DNA of 36,683 nucleotides from Oscillibacter sp. (GCA_022797935.1 JAAWLO010000016.1:1-36683), one strand, 5' to 3'; shown: positions 7,300 to 14,836, counted from the first letter of the stretch. Numbers and translations are program-made. The notes: generated by a model from the sequence alone, not told the origin.

Positions 7300-7308
7300 T
7301 GATATACT
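7300..7308 (+). promoter_or_regulatory. Extended -10 promoter of the rubrerythrin operon
   Basis: TGATATACT (7300-7308) is an extended -10 element (TGn-TATACT). No good -35 lies 17 bp upstream (TGGCAC, 7280-7285), as is common for extended -10 promoters. The predicted transcript starts near 7315. Confidence 0.55.
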
Positions 7309-7329
7309 CTAGTCACTGCCTAATCAAAG

Positions 7330-7343
7330 CGAAAGCGCTTTCA
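7330..7343. promoter_or_regulatory. cre-like / LacI-type palindromic operator
   Basis: CGAAAGCGCTTTCA contains the perfect 12-bp palindrome GAAAGCGCTTTC. It matches the CcpA catabolite-response element (TGAAARCGYTTTCA type) at all but the first base. It sits between the transcription start and the ribosome binding site of the rubrerythrin gene, a position where a bound repressor could block elongation. A LacI/GalR-family regulator is encoded 1.4 kb downstream; binding by it or by a chromosomal CcpA is inference. Confidence 0.55.
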
Positions 7344-7365
7344 ATATTCTAAGGAGGATTTTAGT

Positions 7366-7908
7366 ATGAAAAAGTGGATCTGCCCCGTTTGCGGTTATGT
7401 GCATGAAGGTGATGTTCCCCCCGAGAAGTGCCCGCAGTGCGGTGTCCCCGGTGCGAAGTTCAAGGAGCAGGGCGCCGAGATGAGCTGGGCTGCCGAGCAT
7501 GTGGTCGGCGTGGCCGCCGGCGTGGATGCTGAGATTCTGGAGGGCCTCCGTGCCAACTTCCAGGGCGAGTGCACCGAGGTTGGTATGTATCTGGCGATGG
7601 CCCGTGTGGCCCATCGGGAGGGTTATCCCGAGATCGGCCTGTATTGGGAAAAGGCCGCCTATGAAGAAGCCGAGCACGCCGCCAAGTTCGCGGAGCTCTT
7701 GGGCGAGGTCGTGACTGACAGCACCAAGAAGAACCTGGAGATGCGGGTCGAGGCCGAGAATGGCGCGACTGCCGGTAAGATGGCCATTGCCAAGAAGGCC
7801 AAGGAGCTGGGTCTGGACGCCATCCACGACACCGTCCACGAGATGGCCCGGGACGAGGCCCGTCACGGCAAGGCATTCAAGGGCCTGCTGGAGCGGTACT
7901 TCAAGTAA
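7366..7908 (+). CDS. Reverse rubrerythrin (rubredoxin domain first, then ferritin-like diiron domain)
   Basis: A 180-residue cytosolic non-haem iron protein that reduces hydrogen peroxide (and oxygen in clostridial relatives) with electrons from rubredoxin. The N-terminal rubredoxin-like knuckles are CPVC (residues 6-9) and CPQC (23-26). The diiron four-helix domain contains [21 protein letters not shown] and [13 protein letters not shown], giving the two ExxH iron motifs. Domain order is the reverse of classical rubrerythrin, as in Clostridium acetobutylicum revRbr. The start at 7366 has AAGGAGG 8 bp upstream. A rubredoxin gene follows 12 bp later and is the likely electron donor. A cre-like palindrome in the leader suggests catabolite or LacI-family control. 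Confidence 0.93.
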   Translation: MKKWICPVCGYVHEGDVPPEKCPQCGVPGAKFKEQGAEMSWAAEHVVGVAAGVDAEILEGLRANFQGECTEVGMYLAMARVAHREGYPEIGLYWEKAAYEEAEHAAKFAELLGEVVTDSTKKNLEMRVEAENGATAGKMAIAKKAKELGLDAIHDTVHEMARDEARHGKAFKGLLERYFK

Positions 7909-7920
7909 GAGGCACAGCAT

Positions 7921-8076
7921 ATGGATAAGTATGTCTGCCCTTGCGGCTATGTCTATGATCCTGCTGTAGGCGACCCCGACAACGGCGTCGCCCCGGGTAC
8001 GCCCTGGGAACAGGTTCCCGAGAGCTGGGTCTGCCCAATTTGTGAGATGGGCAAGGACGTTTTCGAGAAGGAATAA
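7921..8076 (+). CDS. Rubredoxin with a shortened first metal-binding knuckle
   Basis: A 51-residue protein clearly of rubredoxin type: [20 protein letters not shown] is the family signature and the second knuckle is CPIC (residues 38-41). The first knuckle reads [10 protein letters not shown], so the cysteines are spaced CxC (6 and 8) instead of the usual CxxC. The glycine after the second knuckle is replaced by Glu. One residue has therefore been lost where the iron is bound. It is co-transcribed with the rubrerythrin (12-bp gap, AAGAGG just after the upstream stop) and presumably passes electrons to it. Whether a standard Fe(Cys)4 site still forms is open. A strong terminator follows. Confidence 0.88.
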   Translation: MDKYVCPCGYVYDPAVGDPDNGVAPGTPWEQVPESWVCPICEMGKDVFEKE

Positions 8077-8080
8077 GCAA

Positions 8081-8115
8081 AAGTGCCCGGAGCAAAGGCT
8101 TCGGGCGCTTTTTTT
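8081..8115 (+). terminator. Intrinsic terminator of the rubrerythrin-rubredoxin operon
   Basis: AAGTGCCCG (8081-8089) pairs with CGGGCGCTT (8102-8110), including one G-U pair, and is followed by a run of seven T. Confidence 0.85.
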
Positions 8116-8126
8116 AGACAGAAACT

Positions 8127-8342
8127 TCAGCCGCCGGCCAGCCAACCGTACAGGGTTTGGGCAGTGCGGACCCATCCCGCTGGCTGGAAAAGGATGAGAG
8201 CCGTATCCTGCGGCCATATGAGGATGCAGACGCTGCCCAAAAGGAAAGCGGGAATGCCCGAAAAGGGCCGCCGCTTCTGTTTGAACGGTGGGATGCGGAG
8301 TTGGGAGGCCAGTCCCATCACCCACGGGAAATACAGATTCAT
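8127..8342 (-). CDS. Small membrane protein, unknown function
   Basis: A 71-residue frame starting MNLYFPWVMGLASQLRIPPF, with AAGGAAAG upstream. The central stretch IPAFLLGSVCILIWPQDTALILFQPAGWV could form one or two short membrane segments. Its end is close to the rubredoxin terminator. It is divergent to the Xre regulator at 8530, with an AT-rich spacer between them. No family is recognised. An in-frame upstream ATG at 8465 exists, but the extra N-terminus is unlike a membrane protein and lies in the AT-rich promoter region. Confidence 0.45.
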   Translation of the reverse strand: MNLYFPWVMGLASQLRIPPFKQKRRPFSGIPAFLLGSVCILIWPQDTALILFQPAGWVRTAQTLYGWLAGG

Positions 8343-8437
8343 TTGTTTGTCTTTCCTTAGCTTTTTGCAGATTTTTCCGGGTTTCTCTCTGGCGGGTTCC
8401 GAAAAACAGTGCCGGTCCTCCTGGACTGACAGCAACA

Positions 8438-8489
8438 GTATAAAACATTTTGCTTTATCTGTCAATATAACAAATTGTTTTATCTATAC
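8438..8489. promoter_or_regulatory. AT-rich divergent control region with inverted repeat
   Basis: GTATAAAACA (8438-8447) and TGTTTTATCTATAC (8476-8489) form an imperfect inverted repeat in an AT-rich patch that contrasts with the GC-rich surroundings. It lies between the small membrane protein and the Xre regulator, a natural place for an autoregulatory operator and divergent promoters. Confidence 0.4.
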
Positions 8490-8529
8490 TTTTTGCGTAA
8501 ATCCGATGCAAGGAAAGGAGCTGCGCAAA

Positions 8530-8754
8530 ATGTATAGAAGACTTCGTGACCTGAGAGAAGACGCCGATTTACTGCAAAGAGATGTGGCCCGCTATCTAAA
8601 TTGTACGCAGGTCTGCTATTCGCAATATGAACTGGGCAAACGGGACCTGCCTACGGATGTGCTCATTCGGCTGGCGGTTTTTTACCGGACAAGCACTGAT
8701 TATCTTCTGGGGCTGACCGACGAGAAGAACCCCTATCCCCCGGCGGGAAAGTGA
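8530..8754 (+). CDS. Xre-family helix-turn-helix regulator
   Basis: A 74-residue protein consisting almost only of one HTH_3 domain: LRDLREDADLLQRDVARYLN, then a recognition helix region QVCYSQYELGKRDLP, then LIRLAVFYRTSTDYLLGLTD, a hallmark C-terminal helix of these domains. The start at 8530 follows AAGGAAAGGAG. A longer in-frame extension back to 8083 crosses the terminator and the antisense small gene and is judged non-coding. It probably regulates itself and the divergent small membrane protein. Confidence 0.85.
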   Translation: MYRRLRDLREDADLLQRDVARYLNCTQVCYSQYELGKRDLPTDVLIRLAVFYRTSTDYLLGLTDEKNPYPPAGK

Positions 8755-8773
8755 ACCCGCCAAGGGGAAGCTG

Positions 8774-9787
8774 TCAGGGGATCTCCGGCGGGGCGGGTTC
8801 CTCCTCGTAGGGCTCGTAGGCAGAGGCGAGGATTTTTTCGAATACCGGCGTGTCCGGTGTTTCCACCCGCAGGAGAATCTGCTCCCCGGCGGCCCGGCCC
8901 AGTTCTTCCACGGGCTGGATGATGCGGTCTACCTCGTGGTAATAGAACTCGTAGGGCTGTGTGTTGTAGTCCACAAAGCTTACCACCTCCAGGTCCCGGT
9001 GGGGCCGGATGCCCTTTTTTCGCAGATAGGCAATGGTGACGGAGGCCATCAGCCCCTGGCAGACGAGAATCGCGTCGCACTGCTGCTCCAGCAGGCGGTC
9101 CAGGCAGGGAAGGGCGCTGTCTTCCATGGAGTTGCCGTAGACGATGAGGCATTCCTCGTGACACAGGCCGCAGTCTGCCACAGCGGTGCGGTAGGCGGCA
9201 ATGCGCTCCATGGTGGAGGATAGGCGGGGGAGTCCTCCCACAATGCCGATCCGGCGCTTGCCTTTGGCCGCCAGACGGCAGACGCTGCGGTAGATGGGCT
9301 GGAAGTTGGACACACAGACGGCGGAGTACTTCTTCCGCTCGAAGACCCGGTCCACCAATACCAGGGGGAAGCCGGCGGGAATCAGAGCGTCGAACCGGCT
9401 GAAATCATCCATGGTGCTGGCAACCAGAAGACCGTCTACCAGCCCGGCAGTGAGAAGCCGGAGGCTGGTTTCCTCCCGTTCCATGTTCTCTTTGGTGTTG
9501 GCAATAATCAGGTGATACCCTTGGGCAGAGAGCACCGTTTCCGCCGACTCAATGATGGAACCGAAGAAACGGTTGGAAATATCTGGAACAATAAAGCCTA
9601 TGGTTTTCCGCTTGCCGGTGCGGAAGCTTCGGGCGGAGGCGTCGGGGGTATAACCCAGCTGCTCAATGGCCCGGTAGACCTTCTCCTTTGTTTCCCGAGA
9701 GACGTAGCGGGTGTTGTTGATGGTGTGGGAAACCGTGGCGGTGGAGACACCCGCCAGCCGGGCCACGTCGCTGATGGTCACTTTCAT
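8774..9787 (-). CDS. LacI/GalR-family transcriptional regulator
   Basis: A 337-residue protein. The N-terminal HTH TISDVARLAGVSTATVSHTI and hinge helix YTPDASARSFRTGKRKTIGF are typical. The rest is a periplasmic-binding-protein-like effector domain (IGFIVPDISNRFFGSI onward). The start at 9787 gives the canonical MKVTISDVA N-terminus; an upstream ATG at 9856 would run through the promoter. It is convergent with the Xre regulator and divergent from the ParB-like gene. No sugar-utilisation genes are adjacent, so the effector cannot be guessed. Palindromes with GCGC centres upstream of it and in the rubrerythrin leader are candidate targets. Confidence 0.93.
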   Translation of the reverse strand: MKVTISDVARLAGVSTATVSHTINNTRYVSRETKEKVYRAIEQLGYTPDASARSFRTGKRKTIGFIVPDISNRFFGSIIESAETVLSAQGYHLIIANTKENMEREETSLRLLTAGLVDGLLVASTMDDFSRFDALIPAGFPLVLVDRVFERKKYSAVCVSNFQPIYRSVCRLAAKGKRRIGIVGGLPRLSSTMERIAAYRTAVADCGLCHEECLIVYGNSMEDSALPCLDRLLEQQCDAILVCQGLMASVTIAYLRKKGIRPHRDLEVVSFVDYNTQPYEFYYHEVDRIIQPVEELGRAAGEQILLRVETPDTPVFEKILASAYEPYEEEPAPPEIP

Positions 9788-9798
9788 GGCATAAACCC

Positions 9799-9851
9799 TT
9801 TGCGTAATTTTAAAAATTTTCTTGCGCAACAAACGCAAACACCAGTATAAT
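9799..9851. promoter_or_regulatory. Divergent lacI/parB control region with nested palindromes
   Basis: TTTGCGT (9799-9805) and ACGCAAA (9833-9839) form an inverted repeat, with the palindrome TTGCGCAA (9822-9829) lying between the two arms, a LacI-type arrangement. On the plus strand TTGCGC (9822-9827) can serve as -35, with TATAAT (9846-9851) as -10 at 18-bp spacing, for the ParB-like gene. Binding here would affect both divergent genes. Confidence 0.5.
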
Positions 9852-9967
9852 CCCATGTGTCTTCCGCGTCAAGCAAAACTTTGTTCCGCGGAGGACCTTC
9901 GACAGGTTCCTCCCAACTTTGCGGGACAGGCCCTGTAAAATGGGAAAAACGGGAAGGAGGCGGTTCC

Positions 9968-10777
9968 ATGGGGACAAGCGAAGAAAAACGGGTGCTGCGT
10001 CTGCGGGTGACAGATATCCGTCCGAATCCCCGCCAGCCCCGGCGGCTGTTCGATGATGGGGGGCTGCGGGAGTTGGCGTCCTCTATTCGCCGCCATGGGA
10101 TTTTGCAGCCGCTGACCGTCCGCCGTTGTCCCGGTGGATGGGAGCTGGTGGCCGGGGAGCGGCGTCTCCGGGCGGCCCGGCTGGCGGGACTGGAGACTGT
10201 GCCCTGTATTGAGGCGGCGGTGGACGAGCGGGAGTCTGCTTTGCTGGCCCTGGTGGAAAATTTGCAGCGCCAAGATCTGCACTACTTCGAGGAGGCCGCT
10301 GCGATTGCCGCCTATCTCCGCCAGTCCGGGGCGACGCAGGAGGAGGCGGCGGCGCAGTTGGGCCGGTCGCCCTCGGCGGTGGCCAATAAGCTGCGGCTGC
10401 TGCGGCTGTCTCCCGCTTGTCAGGCGCTGCTGCTGGAACGGGGATTATCAGAGCGCCATGCCCGGGCCCTTTTGCGGCTGGAAGATGACGAGGAGCGCCT
10501 GGCGGCCGCCCGCCGGGCCGCGGACCGGCAGCTGAATGTGGCCCAGACCGAGCAGTACATCGAGCGCCGCCTGACGGAGCTCCAGACCGCGCCTCCAGCT
10601 GGGAGGCGGACTTACATCATCAAGGATGTGCGCCTCTTCCTCAACAGCGTGGACCGGGGCCTCCGCCTGGTGCGGGAAGCGGGGATTGACGCCCAGTGCA
10701 GCCGGGAGGACGCCGGAGAGGATATCATCCTCACCATCCGTATCCCCCGCAGGCCGGGAGGCGGCAGGACACAATAG
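9968..10777 (+). CDS. Solo ParB/Noc-like CTPase DNA-binding protein
   Basis: A 269-residue protein. The N-terminal ParB domain has VTDIRPNPRQPRRLFDD, LASSIRRHGILQPL and the CTP-binding motif GERRLRAARLAGL (63-75), followed by ENLQRQDLHYFEEA (97-110). A central HTH is at about 122-144 (ATQEEAAAQLGRSPSAVANK), with a short C-terminal dimerisation region. ATG 9968 is preceded by GGAAGGAGG; an upstream ATG at 9857 lacks a ribosome binding site. No parA neighbour is present, so it may be a Noc-type nucleoid occlusion factor rather than a Spo0J-type segregation protein; this is inference. It is divergent from the LacI regulator and followed by a VanW-like gene. Confidence 0.85.
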   Translation: MGTSEEKRVLRLRVTDIRPNPRQPRRLFDDGGLRELASSIRRHGILQPLTVRRCPGGWELVAGERRLRAARLAGLETVPCIEAAVDERESALLALVENLQRQDLHYFEEAAAIAAYLRQSGATQEEAAAQLGRSPSAVANKLRLLRLSPACQALLLERGLSERHARALLRLEDDEERLAAARRAADRQLNVAQTEQYIERRLTELQTAPPAGRRTYIIKDVRLFLNSVDRGLRLVREAGIDAQCSREDAGEDIILTIRIPRRPGGGRTQ

Positions 10778-10876
10778 GGGGGACTGTCCCCCGGAGAAAG
10801 GCAATTGTTCCCGGAATGTATCGAAACAGCTGGTTCTTGTTACTGGATTGTAATCACTTTTTTCGAAAGGATGTGT

Positions 10877-10882
10877 TACAAT
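10877..10882 (+). promoter_or_regulatory. Probable -10 element of the VanW-like gene
   Basis: TACAAT lies 65 bp before the start codon in a locally AT-rich stretch between parB and the VanW-like gene. TTGTAA at 10848 is too far (23 bp) to be an ideal -35. Confidence 0.3.
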
Positions 10883-10946
10883 ACATTTGGTACGGTCTGT
10901 TGTGTGGGACCGTTCCGGAGATTATGCGGCAGCAGGAGGGGACTTC

Positions 10947-12767
10947 ATGGAACAGATACCGACGCGTGAAGTCAAACAGCAAAGGGGCGGCGCCCGGGTG
11001 AAGCGGGGCGCCAGTGCGCCTTTGATTGCACTGGGACTGACGGCAGTCATTATGGCCGGCGCCTATCTGGGCCTCTGTGCCTGGGGGAACAGCCGGACAA
11101 CTTTTTATCCCCATTACACCATTGGCGGTGTGGACGTGGGCGGCCTTACGGCCGGCGAGGCGGCGGAGTCTTTGGCGGAACAGCTGCCTCAGCAGACGAT
11201 TCTGGTACATAGTACCCAGCTGGCGGAGAATGAGGGCTGGCCCCAGGACGCGCCGGGAGAGGGGACTCATGTCACGCTGGAACGTCTGGGCTATACGGCG
11301 GAGCAGTGCCCCGGCATTGCCCAGCGGAGCTTCGAGAAGCAGCAGGCGGGGGGATTTTTGGCCCAAGGGCGCAACGCCCTGTCCGCCCTGACTGCCTTGA
11401 CGCCGCAGCACCTGGGTCCGGAGGACCGGGACGCGGACCTCTTTGACCAGGGTGTGGCAGAGCTGGCGGAGGAGCTGCGGCAGCCCCCGCAAAACGGCCG
11501 TTATGAGATGGAGGACGCCAGTATCCGCATCACCAAGCCCGCCAATGGCCTTGCCATTGACCCGGAATCCCTGGCGGAGGCCCTGGAGAAGGCCATAGCC
11601 CAAGGGGCGGAGAAGGCCAGCGTCAGCTTTGACACCCTGGAGGCCCAGCCGGTTTCCGTGCAGCAGATTCACGACGAGGTGGCCGGGGAGATGAAGAACG
11701 CTGGGTACGACGCGGCCACAAATTCCATCATCCCCGAACAACCTGGGGCGGACTTCGACGTGGCCGCCGCCCAGAAGGCGCTGAACGCCGCCGCTCCAGG
11801 GGAGACGGTGACGGTCCCTGCCCAGATTCAGCAGCCGGAGATTACCGCCGAGGATTTGAAGGCGGTATTGTTCCGGGATCTCCTGGGTGAGTGTACGACC
11901 CATGTGGGTGGGACGGCCGCCCGCATCAACAACGTCCGGCTGGCCTCAGCGGCCTTTGACGGAACGGTGCTCAACAGCGGCGATGTCTTTTCCTATAATG
12001 GAACCGTGGGCCAGCGCACAGCGGCCAAGGGCTACAAGGCTGCCCCGGCGTATGTGCAGGGAGAGACGGTGGACGAGATCGGCGGCGGCGTCTGCCAGCC
12101 CTCCTCGACGCTTTATTATGCCTGCCTTCTTTCCAACATGGAGATTACGGAGCGCTATGCGCACCGCTACATCCCCGCCTACATTACCCGGGGCATGGAC
12201 GCAACGGTTTCCTGGGGCGGGCCGGACTACAAGTTTACCAACAATACCGCCTACCCCGTTCGGATTTCCGCCAAGTACAGCGGGGGGAATCTGACGGTTC
12301 AGCTTTGGGGAACCAAAACCGATCATAAGACGGTAAAAATGACCTATGAGACCCTCTCCACCACGCCATTTGAAGAAGTGGAGCAGGTGGACCCCTCCCT
12401 GGCCCCCGGCCAGCGGCAGGTGAAGGTGACGCCCTACACCGGCTACCGGGTGCGGACCTTCCGCAATGTCTATGAAGATGGAGTCCTGGTGTCCAGCGAG
12501 CTGGAGGATATCAGCGATTACAAGTCCCGGAACCGGCTGGTACTGGTAGGTCCTGCCGCCGATGAGACGGAGGAGCCGCCTACTACCGCCGTCAGCGGTC
12601 CCCCGGCGGAACCGGACCCCACGGAGCCGAATCTTCCCGTGACCCAGCCTCCGGTCCAGACCCCGGAGGAAGTGCCGGTCAATGGCCCGGCAGAGGTTCC
12701 CGCAGAACCCGCCGCGCCGGAGGAGACGCCGCCTGCCGTGGTGGTGCTTCCGCCTGCAGAGGAGTAA
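10947..12767 (+). CDS. Membrane-anchored VanW-family protein with G5-like domain and proline-rich tail
   Basis: A 606-residue protein. A single membrane segment is at about residues 25-47 (PLIALGLTAVIMAGAYLGLC). Then comes an extracellular part with YoaR/PG_binding_4-like repeats (YTIGGVDVGGLTAGEAAESL) to about residue 330. The VanW domain follows (FSYNGTVGQRTAAKGYK, then DEIGGGVCQPSSTLYYA and AYPVRI). A G5-like segment comes next (TGYRVRTFRNVYEDGVLVSS). The C-terminus is rich in Pro and Glu (about 545-606). VanW-type proteins are surface proteins linked to peptidoglycan; biochemical activity is unknown. The start at 10947 has AGGAGGG 6 bp upstream. A bidirectional terminator follows. Confidence 0.88.
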   Translation: MEQIPTREVKQQRGGARVKRGASAPLIALGLTAVIMAGAYLGLCAWGNSRTTFYPHYTIGGVDVGGLTAGEAAESLAEQLPQQTILVHSTQLAENEGWPQDAPGEGTHVTLERLGYTAEQCPGIAQRSFEKQQAGGFLAQGRNALSALTALTPQHLGPEDRDADLFDQGVAELAEELRQPPQNGRYEMEDASIRITKPANGLAIDPESLAEALEKAIAQGAEKASVSFDTLEAQPVSVQQIHDEVAGEMKNAGYDAATNSIIPEQPGADFDVAAAQKALNAAAPGETVTVPAQIQQPEITAEDLKAVLFRDLLGECTTHVGGTAARINNVRLASAAFDGTVLNSGDVFSYNGTVGQRTAAKGYKAAPAYVQGETVDEIGGGVCQPSSTLYYACLLSNMEITERYAHRYIPAYITRGMDATVSWGGPDYKFTNNTAYPVRISAKYSGGNLTVQLWGTKTDHKTVKMTYETLSTTPFEEVEQVDPSLAPGQRQVKVTPYTGYRVRTFRNVYEDGVLVSSELEDISDYKSRNRLVLVGPAADETEEPPTTAVSGPPAEPDPTEPNLPVTQPPVQTPEEVPVNGPAEVPAEPAAPEETPPAVVVLPPAEE

Positions 12768-12806
12768 AAAACGGCCCGCACCGAATCCGGTGCGGGCCGT
12801 CTATTT
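12766..12806. terminator. Bidirectional intrinsic terminator (VanW-like gene / dnaI)
   Basis: A perfect 13-bp stem ACGGCCCGCACCG (12771-12783) / CGGTGCGGGCCGT (12788-12800) with loop AATC. It has CTATTTTT on the plus-strand side and an A-run (12766-12771) that reads as T-run on the minus strand, so it can end both convergent genes. Confidence 0.88.
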
Positions 12807-12823
12807 TTGTGAGATGCAGCGGC

Positions 12824-13819
12824 TCAGCGCCGCTCCTTTTTCAGCTGCCGGATGTCCTGGCCGAAGAAGGGGAGAACCTGATACTCACCTTCCATGCGGG
12901 AGGCGGTTTGCGGGCCATAGCGCCGGGACAGGTCCTCCAGCTTCAGGTTGGTGCTGAGGATGGTGGGACGCCGGTCCAGCAGACGGCCATTGACAATGCT
13001 GTACAGAGCGCTTTGAACAAAGGGGGTGGGGGTTTCTGTGCCCAGATCATCCAAAATGAGAAGGTCGCAGCGGAAAACCCGGTCTACGTCGGCCTCTACC
13101 GTCTCCCCCTGTTCCCGGCCGAATTTCCGGGCCTCGAAACGCTCAAAGACGTGAATGGCCGTGTCATAGACCACGGACCACCCGTCGCCGCTGACCTCCC
13201 GGGCTATGGCGGCAGAGAGGAAGGTTTTCCCCAGGCCCGGGGACCCGGAGAGAAGCAGGCTGCCGCTGCTTGGGGTGAAGGAGGCGGCATAGCGCTGGCA
13301 GGTGCGGAGGATCCAAGCCATGTTCTCCCGGGGGGAGATGCCCAATTCCGGGCTGTCCTCCTGACTGTACCACTCCAGAGAGAAGGTCTCAAAGCTCTGG
13401 CTGCCCAGGTCCAGCATCCGGGACAGCTCCTTCTGCTGCTCCCGGGCGCAGTACTGCCGCAGGCAGCGGCACATGCCGCCGTTGCGGTAGCCGGTGTCCC
13501 CGCAGAGGGAGCAGACGGGGTGCTCCTCCAGGCAGTCCGGAGGCAGGCCCAGACCCTCCAGCAGAAGCCGCCGCTCTTCCTGCAGTCCCAGGTTCTGCTT
13601 CCGCAGGGCTTCCACTGCCGGGAAGGGGTCCGCGCCAAAACGCAGAGTCTGGGCAATCAGGCGGCCCATGGTGCCGAGCAGCTCCCCATCGATTTCCCGC
13701 AGGCGAGGCTGCCGGCGGTAGATGCCTTCCCGCCGCTGCTGAAAGCGGTTCTGCCGTTCCCGGCGGTCATCATCAAAGCGCTGGACTGCCCGGCGCAGAA
13801 TTTTTCCGTCATAAGCCAT
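12824..13819 (-). CDS. DnaI/DnaC-type replicative helicase loader
   Basis: A 331-residue AAA+ ATPase. The N-terminal half has a cysteine cluster suitable for zinc (CSLCGDTGYRNGGMCRC; residues 103, 106, 117, 119, 124). Walker A is GSPGLGKT (192-199) and Walker B is DLLILDDLG (252-260), followed by the sensor region TIVNGRLLDRRPTILSTNL. In Firmicutes such proteins load the DnaB/DnaC replicative helicase at origins together with DnaD. It starts 3 bp after the dnaD stop, so translation is coupled. A shared terminator lies downstream. Confidence 0.9.
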   Translation of the reverse strand: MAYDGKILRRAVQRFDDDRRERQNRFQQRREGIYRRQPRLREIDGELLGTMGRLIAQTLRFGADPFPAVEALRKQNLGLQEERRLLLEGLGLPPDCLEEHPVCSLCGDTGYRNGGMCRCLRQYCAREQQKELSRMLDLGSQSFETFSLEWYSQEDSPELGISPRENMAWILRTCQRYAASFTPSSGSLLLSGSPGLGKTFLSAAIAREVSGDGWSVVYDTAIHVFERFEARKFGREQGETVEADVDRVFRCDLLILDDLGTETPTPFVQSALYSIVNGRLLDRRPTILSTNLKLEDLSRRYGPQTASRMEGEYQVLPFFGQDIRQLKKERR

Positions 13820-13822
13820 GCC

Positions 13823-14743
13823 TTATGTCTCCTCCGTGTTCCGCTGTTCGATGTATTTGCGCATCCAGGCCTTGCCGCTGTCGCCGGAGGGCGATTTTTT
13901 CTCGGCCGGACGGGTATCTTTCCGCTCCACCTCCTCCGGGGTGTGGAGGCCTGCCTCGTGCCAGCGCCGGAGGATGCCGTTGCAGTAGGGCCATTTCAGC
14001 TCGTGGCATTTGAGCACCGTCTTGTCATAGGCCAGCGCCACCGTCTCCGGCGGAAAGCCCCACTCCAGCCAGCTGAGAAGATACCGCTCCTCTGAGGCTG
14101 CCGGAGGCCGGTCCCCCAGCTGAAGGGCCCGCATGTATTGGGGCAGAGCGCCCTGCTTCTGGGTGTATTTGCGCAGATAGGCGGCGGCGGCCTCCTGGGA
14201 GTCAATGCCCTGGCGGGCCCAGGCGTAGCCCTCCCGCTCAATCTGCCGCAGGGTGGGCCGGCGACCCTCGCCATAGCGCTTCGCCAGGCGCTCGGCGCAG
14301 TGGCAGACCAGGAGGTAGATGACGTCGGCAGGCAGGCCCAGATAGTCATAGAGCCCCAGCAGGGTCCCCACGTCGGGGGTGGTAAGCTTCTTTCCCAGAC
14401 GGCGTTCCACCTCGGCCGTGAGACTGCGGAACTCAGCGTTTTCCTCCAGCCGTCCGGCGATTTCCGTGCGCTGGTAGACGGGGCGCTCGTCGGCGGGTTC
14501 CGGCGGCGGCTCCTGGGGAGCTACCAGCCCCAAGTCCCGCAGAACGGCCTCTGCCGCCTCCACCCGTCCCCGCTCCCAGCGGAGCTCTCCAGCCAGGGAA
14601 CGGGGCGGGATGCTGCCGTGGTGGCGCAGGAGGGCCAGGTAGAGCAGGGCTGCGTCGCCGTCGCCCCGCTCCAGCAGGCGGCGGACGGCCGGGGCGGTGA
14701 GGGTAACCCCTTCATCCGCCGTGTGCACCAGTATGCCGGGCAT
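13823..14743 (-). CDS. DnaD-like replication initiation protein
   Basis: A 306-residue protein with a winged-helix-like N-terminus (ALLYLALLRHHGSIPPRSLA) and two DnaB/DnaD-type C-terminal blocks: LGLPADVIYLLVCHCAERLA near the middle and SWLEWGFPPETVALAYDKTV followed by KWPYCNGILRRWHEAGLHT. That last block is the signature of the DnaD/DnaB_2 domain. The start at 14743 follows AAAGGAGGG; a frame extension to 14836 runs through the promoter. It forms an operon with dnaI. The promoter contains a Noc-box-like palindrome. Confidence 0.88.
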   Translation of the reverse strand: MPGILVHTADEGVTLTAPAVRRLLERGDGDAALLYLALLRHHGSIPPRSLAGELRWERGRVEAAEAVLRDLGLVAPQEPPPEPADERPVYQRTEIAGRLEENAEFRSLTAEVERRLGKKLTTPDVGTLLGLYDYLGLPADVIYLLVCHCAERLAKRYGEGRRPTLRQIEREGYAWARQGIDSQEAAAAYLRKYTQKQGALPQYMRALQLGDRPPAASEERYLLSWLEWGFPPETVALAYDKTVLKCHELKWPYCNGILRRWHEAGLHTPEEVERKDTRPAEKKSPSGDSGKAWMRKYIEQRNTEET

Positions 14744-14807
14744 CAGAAACCCTCCTTTCTGCGGAATAGACCCGTCGGGAAAAATGGGGAAAATCATGTC
14801 GAACTCT

Positions 14808-14836
14808 ATTGTACACGGTTTTCCCGGGGAAAGCAA
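14808..14836 (-). promoter_or_regulatory. dnaD-dnaI promoter with a palindrome in its spacer
   Basis: Read on the minus strand: -35 TTGCTT (14831-14836), 17-bp spacer, -10 TACAAT (14808-14813). The spacer and the end of the -35 contain TTTTCCCGGGGAAA (plus strand, 14819-14832), palindromic at six of seven base pairs. It matches the Bacillus Noc-binding sequence ATTTCCCGGGAAAT at 11 of 14 positions. A protein bound here would compete with RNA polymerase. Confidence 0.6.

Noticed and set aside
8083-8529. 149-residue N-terminal extension of the Xre regulator
   Set aside because: It would begin inside the rubredoxin terminator and has no ribosome binding site; the ATG at 8530 has an excellent one and starts at the domain boundary.
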